DNA of 64,000 bases from Streptomyces sp. NBC_01275. Lineage in GTDB: Bacteria > Actinomycetota > Actinomycetes > Streptomycetales > Streptomycetaceae. The position numbers and the translations under genes are program-made. This document shows positions 59,575-64,000 of the stretch, piece after piece. The first letter of the stretch is position 1. Each line of letters opens with the position of its first letter. The DNA lies in the NCBI RefSeq assembly GCF_026340655.1, contig NZ_JAPEOZ010000001.1, positions 5,270,001 to 5,334,000 of the forward strand, written 5' to 3'. The notes under the pieces were generated by a model. That model saw only the letters and a list, made by a program, of their open reading frames with translations, ran no database searches and was not told the DNA's origin.

Positions 59575-60852
59575 ATGGCCGCCACCCAGAGGATCGCCGC
59601 CGGTGCAGTGATCGCCGCGGCAGTCGCCGCATCGCTCGCCGGCTGCGCGACGGGAACCGATGGTTCCCATGGTTCGGAGGGGGCGTCGGGTCCGCAGAAG
59701 GTGAAGCCGGCCCCGGCGCCCAAGAACGTGGTCCGTCTGATCGGCGACGGCTCCACCGCGTACACCGGAGCACAGCCGCACCTGCCCAGACCCGAGCGGC
59801 TCAAGCCGGGCCAGAAGCCCCCGCAGTTCGTGGTCTTCTCCTGGGACGGCGCCGGCGAGGACAGCCAGCGGCTGTTCTCCCACTTCCGCAAGGTCTCCAA
59901 GGCCAACCACGCGACGATGACGTACTTCCTCAGCGGCGTGTACATGCTGCCCGAGGAGAAGGCCGACCTGTACAAGCCGCCGCAGCACTCGCCGGGCCGC
60001 TCCGACATCGGCTTCAACGACGAGCAGGGCATCGCCGACACCGTGAAGCAGCTGCGCCTGGCGTGGCTGGAGGGCAACGAGATCGGCACCCACTTCAACG
60101 GCCACTTCTGCGGGAAGAACGGCGGCGTCGGCGAGTGGTCGGTCGAGGAGTGGAAGGACGAGATCGACCAGGCCAAGCAGTTCGTGAAGACCTGGAAGAC
60201 CAACACGGGCAGGAAGAACGCGGCCCCGCTGCCCTTCGACTACGACAAGGAGCTCATCGGCGCTCGCACGCCCTGCCTGGAGGGCCAGAAGAACTTCATG
60301 AAGGCCGCCCGGGAGCTGGGCTTCCGCTACGACACCAGCGGCGTCAACGACCAGCTCTGGCCCGACAAGAAGCGCGGCCTGTGGGACCTGTCGATGCAGC
60401 TCGTGCCCTTCCCCGGCCACACCTACGAGCAGTTGACCATGGACTACAACTTCATGGTCAACCAGTCCGGCACCGCCACCCAGGGCGACCCCGACAAGTA
60501 CGCGTACTGGGGTGACCAGATGCGGGACGGCCTGCTCAAGGGCTTCGACCGCGCCTACGACGGCAACCGCGCGCCGCTGATCATCGGCAACCACTTCGAG
60601 TCCTGGAACGGCGGCACGTACATGCACGCCGTCGACGAGGTCGTCGAGAACGTCTGCAACAAGTCCGACGTGCGCTGCGTGTCCTTCCGGCAGCTGGCCG
60701 ACTGGCTGGACGCCCAGGACCCGAAGACGCTGGCCAAGCTGCGCACGCTGGGGGTCGGCGAGACACCCGAGCGCGGCTGGGCGTCCTTCCTGTCGGGCCG
60801 CCCGGCCCCGGCCCCGAAGGGCGTGCCCGGGGCGCCGGCGGCTCGGCGGTAG
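59575..60852 (+). CDS. Lipoprotein with NodB-like polysaccharide deacetylase domain
   Basis: The 425-residue protein starts at ATG 59575. A signal peptide ends in the lipobox SLAGC with lipidated Cys24, followed by a short Gly/Ser/Pro spacer. FVVFSWDGAGED corresponds to the first NodB motif (Asp of TFDD), and GNEIGTHFNGHFCG to the H-x3-H metal motif. IGARTPCLEGQKNFM fits the R-x-P motif and APLIIGNHFESWNG the last His motif. It should deacetylate a wall or extracellular glycan outside the membrane; substrate unknown. The stop is followed at once by an octamer repeat. Confidence 0.85.
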   Translation: MAATQRIAAGAVIAAAVAASLAGCATGTDGSHGSEGASGPQKVKPAPAPKNVVRLIGDGSTAYTGAQPHLPRPERLKPGQKPPQFVVFSWDGAGEDSQRLFSHFRKVSKANHATMTYFLSGVYMLPEEKADLYKPPQHSPGRSDIGFNDEQGIADTVKQLRLAWLEGNEIGTHFNGHFCGKNGGVGEWSVEEWKDEIDQAKQFVKTWKTNTGRKNAAPLPFDYDKELIGARTPCLEGQKNFMKAARELGFRYDTSGVNDQLWPDKKRGLWDLSMQLVPFPGHTYEQLTMDYNFMVNQSGTATQGDPDKYAYWGDQMRDGLLKGFDRAYDGNRAPLIIGNHFESWNGGTYMHAVDEVVENVCNKSDVRCVSFRQLADWLDAQDPKTLAKLRTLGVGETPERGWASFLSGRPAPAPKGVPGAPAARR

Positions 60853-60858
60853 ACGTCA

Positions 60859-60914
60859 CACAGCCGCACAGCCGCACAGCCGCACAGCCGCACAGCCGCA
60901 CAGCCGCACAGCCG
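60859..60914 (+). repeat. Seven tandem CACAGCCG octamers
   Basis: Seven perfect copies fill the space between the convergent stops of the lipoprotein gene (60852) and the ATPase gene (60915). Half units extend a few bases left. No function is apparent; a slippage-prone linker is likely. Confidence 0.95.
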
Positions 60915-61901
60915 TCAAACGGCGGCTGCGGCGCTTTCGCTCTCGCCGAGCACGAATCCGGGGTCGACCTGCGCCGCCAGGTCGACCCCGGTGCGCTCGT
61001 CGCCCCAGGACTGGGCGTTCTTCAGGTGGAAGTGCACCATCTGGCGGGTGTAACGCTCCCAGTCGCGCCGCTCGTACGCCGTGTCGACGGTCGTCTGCAG
61101 CAGGCGCAGGGCGTGGCGGTTGGCGTCCTCCAGGAGATCGAACCGGGGCGGCCGGCCCTTCTCCATGGCGCGTACCCAGTCGGAGTGCCCGACCGTCACG
61201 AGCAGGTCGTCGCCGACTTCGGCGCGGAGGAAGTCGACGTCGTCCTGGCTCTGCACCTTGTTGCCGACGACCCTCAGCTCGACGCCGAAGTCGCGGGCGT
61301 ACTCCTTGTACTGGCGATGGACGGAGACCCCCTTCCGGGTCGGCTCGGCGACGAGGAACGTCATGTCGAAGCGGGTGAACATGCCGGAGGCGAAGGAGTC
61401 CGAGCCCGCCGTCATGTCGACCACGACGTACTCGTCACAGCCGTCCACCAGGTGATTGAGACACAGCTCCACCGCTCCCGTCTTGGAGTGGTAGCAGGCG
61501 ACCCCCAGGTCGGCGTCCGTGAAGGAGCCCGTGACCATCAAACGGACGGCGTCGCCGTCGAGTTCCACCGGCCGGGCGCAGGCGTCGTACACCGGGTTGT
61601 TCTCGCGCACGCGCAGCAGCCGGGAGCCCTCGCCGGGCGGGGTCGTCTTGATCATCGTGGCGGCGGAGGCGATGCGGGGGTTGGAGCCGCGCAGGTAGTC
61701 CTTGATCAACGGCAGCCGCTCGCCCATCGCGGGGAGTTCGGCGGCCTCGTTCTCGTCCAGGCCGAGGGCGGGCCCCAGATGCTGGTTGATGTCCGCGTCG
61801 ACCGCGATCACGGGTGCGCCGACGGCGGCGAGGTGGCGGATGAACAGGGAGGACAGGGTGGTCTTGCCGCTGCCGCCCTTCCCGACGAAAGCAATTTTCA
61901 T
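60915..61901 (-). CDS. CooC/ParA-like P-loop ATPase
   Basis: The 328-residue protein starts at ATG 61901 (TTG and GTG starts a few codons upstream are possible). MKIAFVGKGGSGKTTLSSL holds the deviant Walker A (Lys8, Lys13), VIAVDADINQHLG the switch I Asp, and VVVDMTAGSDSF the Walker B region. The AVDADINQHL form resembles CooC-type nickel-insertase and related actinobacterial ATPases rather than ParA proper. No carbon monoxide dehydrogenase gene is near, so role is open. A bicistron with other genes is not seen; it diverges from the Fic-like gene. Confidence 0.8.
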   Translation of the reverse strand: MKIAFVGKGGSGKTTLSSLFIRHLAAVGAPVIAVDADINQHLGPALGLDENEAAELPAMGERLPLIKDYLRGSNPRIASAATMIKTTPPGEGSRLLRVRENNPVYDACARPVELDGDAVRLMVTGSFTDADLGVACYHSKTGAVELCLNHLVDGCDEYVVVDMTAGSDSFASGMFTRFDMTFLVAEPTRKGVSVHRQYKEYARDFGVELRVVGNKVQSQDDVDFLRAEVGDDLLVTVGHSDWVRAMEKGRPPRFDLLEDANRHALRLLQTTVDTAYERRDWERYTRQMVHFHLKNAQSWGDERTGVDLAAQVDPGFVLGESESAAAAV

Positions 61902-62002
61902 GTTCACCAAGGGTAGTCGTGTAATAACTGTATGTGGCAGGTGGGCGTGAAGAAGACCACTCCTTCGTGGGGTGCGGTCGCCTGTTGCGTAGGGTCGTAC
62001 TC

Positions 62003-62827
62003 ATGAGTACGACAGGCGCGTCCGCCGATCCGCTCGCGGCCCTGGGCTCGCTGCCCGGCGTGGCCGAATCCGTGGAGTCCATGCGCAAGGCCGTGGACCG
62101 GGTCTACGGACACCGGGTCATGCGGCGCCGCAGCACCGAGCTCACCTCCGAGGCCGCCCTGCGTGGCGCGCGTGGCTCGGCGGCGCTGTCCGGCGCGGAC
62201 TGGGCCCTGGAGGAGGTGCGTCGCCGCAGCGACTTCAGCGTCGACGACGAGGCGCGCGTCATGGGGGCCGCCCTGCGGCTGACCGCCGAGGCGGGCCAGT
62301 TGCTGTCGATCTGGCGGCAGTCGCCGCTGCGGGTGCTGGCGCGACTGCACCTGGTGGCCGGGGCGAGCAACGGCGACGAGGTCGGGCGGCCACGGCAGGC
62401 CGGTGAGGCGGTCGACGAGCCGCTGATCGAGCTTCCGCTGCCCGGCGCCGCCGAGGTGGCCGGCCGGCTGGAGGGGCTGTCCGAGCTGATCATCGCGGGC
62501 GGCTCCGCGCCCGCCCTGGTGACGGCCGCCGTCGTGCACGGCGAACTCCTCGCCCTGCGTCCCTTCACCTCCCGCAACGGTCTGGTCGCCCGCGCCGCCG
62601 AGCGCATCGTCCTGATCGGCAGCGGTCTCGACCCCAAGTCGGTCTGCCCCGCCGAGGTGGGTCACGCCGAGCTGGGCCGGGCGGCCTACCTGGCGGCCCT
62701 GGACGGCTATGTCTCCGGCACTCCGGAGGGCATGGCGGCCTGGATCGCCCACTGCGGCAGGGCGGTCGAGTTGGGCGCCCGCGAGTCGACGGCGGTGTGC
62801 GAGGCGCTGCAGCGCGGGGCGGCGTAA
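62003..62827 (+). CDS. Fic-like protein with degenerate motif
   Basis: The 274-residue protein starts at ATG 62003; TAGGGT lies about 10 bases in front, so the message is likely leaderless. The helical layout and GARGSAALSGADWALEEV (about 55-72) resemble the Fic N-terminal region with its SSxIEG inhibitory helix. LRPFTSRNGLVARAAER (about 185-201) lines up with HPFxxGNGRxxR, but the catalytic His is Arg186, and Gly and the first Arg are Arg191 and Leu194; only F188, N192, G193 and R197 fit. AMPylation is therefore unlikely. Streptomyces annotations often call it oxidoreductase, which I cannot support. Confidence 0.6.
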   Translation: MSTTGASADPLAALGSLPGVAESVESMRKAVDRVYGHRVMRRRSTELTSEAALRGARGSAALSGADWALEEVRRRSDFSVDDEARVMGAALRLTAEAGQLLSIWRQSPLRVLARLHLVAGASNGDEVGRPRQAGEAVDEPLIELPLPGAAEVAGRLEGLSELIIAGGSAPALVTAAVVHGELLALRPFTSRNGLVARAAERIVLIGSGLDPKSVCPAEVGHAELGRAAYLAALDGYVSGTPEGMAAWIAHCGRAVELGARESTAVCEALQRGAA

Positions 62828-62904
62828 CGGTCCACGCGCGCGTGGAGCGGGTTGTGGGGTGCGGGTTGTGGGGTGCGGCGTACGGGATACAGGGGTTCGG
62901 GGTA

Positions 62905-63215
62905 CGAAAAAAGGCCCCCGCGCGGGGGCCGGACAAAGGGTTGCGGCGGTACGAGTCCTCGTACCGCCGCTGGCATGTTCACCGGGTTACCAAGCGTCCT
63001 CGAAATATTGCCCATCAGGTCGGGAACTTCGCCCGTCACCTGGTGCGGCTGGCCCGTAATCGACGGGTCGACGTCGCGTGGGTGCTCGATGTTCATGCGC
63101 GGTCCGTGGGGCCAAATGCGTTATTAAGGTGATCCTCTCGGATGTCCTTGGTCTCGCGGGCCGATGAGTCCTTTGTACTCCAGGACCTGGGTAAGCGGAA
63201 GTCCAGGCTGCACTT
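62905..63215 (-). ncRNA. 6S-like / Ms1-like RNA locus (scr3559-type)
   Basis: About 310 bases on the minus strand lack a convincing gene but are less GC-biased than neighbours and full of complementary segments, for example the GCGGCGGTACGAG/CTCGTACCGCCGC hairpin at 62943-62970. They end in a classic terminator with a T-run. In S. coelicolor I remember a conserved abundant 6S-like RNA, scr3559, between SCO3558 (HAD protein) and the next gene, in the same position. Ends are approximate. A 55-codon frame from 63096 runs into the terminator and is probably fortuitous. Confidence 0.65.
62907..62930 (-). terminator. Rho-independent terminator of the 6S-like RNA
   Basis: On the minus strand GGCCCCCGCGCGGGGGCC (62913-62930), a perfect palindrome, is followed by TTTTTT (62907-62912). 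Such a textbook terminator is rare in this genome and fixes the direction of the RNA as minus. Confidence 0.9.
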
Positions 63216-63240
63216 CTTTACTTTTACTCTCAAACAGGAG

Positions 63241-64000
63241 CTAAACGGTCGCCGACCGGCGACGACTGGCGTACCAGACGAGGCCCGCGGTGGCCGCCGC
63301 GGCTCCTATGGCCGCGGCCGCGACGAGCGCCGGGCGGGGCGGTACGGAGAATCTGGGGATCCGCTGCTTGAGGCGCACCGGCCGATGGAAGTCGAGAATC
63401 GGCCACCCGCGCGCGACGGCCTCGCGCCGCAGGGCCCGGTCCGGGTTCACGGCGTGCGGATGGCCCACCGCCCGCAGCATCGGCAGATCCGTCGCCGAGT
63501 CGCTGTAGGCGTAGCAGCGCGAGAGGTCGTACCCCTCGGACTCGGCCAGCTCCTTGACCGCCTCCGCCTTCGTCGGGCCGTACGCGTAGTACTCCACCTC
63601 GCCGGTGAAACAGCCGTCCTCGCCCACGACCATGCGCGTCGCGACCACGCGGTCCGCGCCCAGCAGCTCGCCGATCGGCTCGACCACCTCGGCGCCCGAC
63701 GTGGACACGATGACGACGTCGCGGCCGGCGGCGTGGTGCTCCTCGATGAGGGAGGCCGCCTCGTCGTAGATGAGCGGGTCGATCAGGTCGTGCAGGGTCT
63801 CGGCAACGATCTCCTTCACCTGCTGGACGTTCCAGCCGCGCACGAGCCCGGACAGGTACTCGCGGGTCCGTTCCATCTGGTCGTGGTCCATACCGCCCAC
63901 GAGGAAGACGAACTGGGCATATGCGGTACGCAAGGCCGCCCTGCGGTTGATCAGCCCGCCTTGGTAGAAGGACTTGCTGAAGGTGAGCGTGCTCGACTTC
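63241..64000 (-). CDS. HAD-IB family hydrolase, cut by the right edge
   Basis: About 253 residues are present; the N-terminus lies beyond the window, since the frame is open at 64000 (STLTFSKSFYQGGLINRRAA upstream of an internal Met). VVIVSTSGAEVVEP is the HAD motif II region, TKAEAVKELAESEG carries the motif III Lys, and CYAYSDSATDLPMLRAVGHP is motif IV with its Asp pair. The motif I DxDGT would lie to the right. The end has one membrane helix (about 20 residues) and RRR. HAD-IB enzymes are phosphoserine-phosphatase-like; by memory SCO3558 is the syntenic gene, annotated with morphological differentiation. Confidence 0.9.
   Translation of the reverse strand, partial: KSSTLTFSKSFYQGGLINRRAALRTAYAQFVFLVGGMDHDQMERTREYLSGLVRGWNVQQVKEIVAETLHDLIDPLIYDEAASLIEEHHAAGRDVVIVSTSGAEVVEPIGELLGADRVVATRMVVGEDGCFTGEVEYYAYGPTKAEAVKELAESEGYDLSRCYAYSDSATDLPMLRAVGHPHAVNPDRALRREAVARGWPILDFHRPVRLKQRIPRFSVPPRPALVAAAAIGAAAATAGLVWYASRRRSATV

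Noticed and set aside
62935..63096. 55-codon minus-strand frame MNIEHPRDVD.. as a leader peptide gene
   Set aside because: It runs through the terminator without a stop, has no ribosome site, and lies within a likely structured RNA.
63160..63210. Hammerhead-like CCGATGAGTCC element
   Set aside because: The GAAA part of a hammerhead core is missing at the required place, and the region is better explained by the minus-strand RNA.

Overview
The window is high-GC DNA with strongly GC3-biased genes, frequent GTG/TTG starts and 1-8 bp translational overlaps. Together with a WhiB-family gene (wblA), a Crp homologue, a 6S-like RNA locus and many Streptomyces-type protein families, this points to a Streptomyces chromosome. 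From about 34 kb to the right edge the gene order matches, as far as I remember it, the conserved core of S. coelicolor around SCO3580-SCO3558 (PBP, wblA, ArsA pair, crp, nth, acs, HAD hydrolase). Left of a tRNA-Pro(CGG) at 33.83-33.90 kb the content is accessory.

Region A (1-9.7 kb) is one tightly packed + strand operon, cut by the left edge. It encodes two NAD-dependent sugar epimerases/dehydratases, a B12-binding-type radical SAM enzyme, a DegT/StrS PLP sugar aminotransferase, a SAM methyltransferase, an unrecognised protein with an ESD motif, GT2 and GT-B glycosyltransferases, a uridine-phosphorylase-like protein and a NodU/TobZ-type O-carbamoyltransferase. It reads as an amino-sugar, glycoside or nucleoside natural-product pathway with no PKS or NRPS. 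An RNA/tRNA N2-methyltransferase-like gene (9.8-11 kb) and an unrecognised acidic protein follow.

Region B (12.4-19.3 kb) is the most interesting part. A Crp/Fnr regulator, a class III nucleotide-cyclase-like protein, a protein with a degenerate P-loop and helical repeats, an SPFH/Band-7-like protein, a DUF4407 membrane protein and a three-TM protein resembling the Pycsar effector PycTM (DUF5706) lie head to tail, mostly with overlapping stop/start codons. I propose a Pycsar-like cyclic-nucleotide defence or stress module with extra membrane-scaffold parts and its own cNMP-sensing regulator. The cyclase tail and the N-terminal region of the next protein share a short VDAxxAxFGF motif that could recruit one to the other.

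Region C (19.5-28.6 kb) holds a HelD/HelR-like helicase with a long C-terminal extension, a NarL-type two-component system, and an ABC ATPase plus FtsX permease pair. Region D (28.6-33.8 kb) is a decayed, gene-poor stretch of orphan small proteins, broken genes and two degraded IS5-type transposases, ending at the tRNA-Pro terminator.

Region E (33.9-64 kb) is mostly housekeeping: Pr6Pr protein, metallophosphoesterase, YqeY, class A PBP, wblA, two ArsA ATPases, DUF4177, RidA, Nudix, MBL hydrolase, nucleotidyltransferase, Crp, endonuclease III, CoA-type Nudix, CvpA-trypsin protease, epoxide-hydrolase-like protein, holin-like protein, NhaA, acetyl-CoA synthetase, a SulP-carbonic anhydrase fusion with an unusually long low-complexity linker, a NodB-like lipoprotein, a CooC/ParA-like ATPase, a Fic-like protein with a degenerate motif, a 6S-like RNA and a HAD-IB hydrolase cut by the right edge. 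Homology statements rest on motif recognition by eye; no database search was run.
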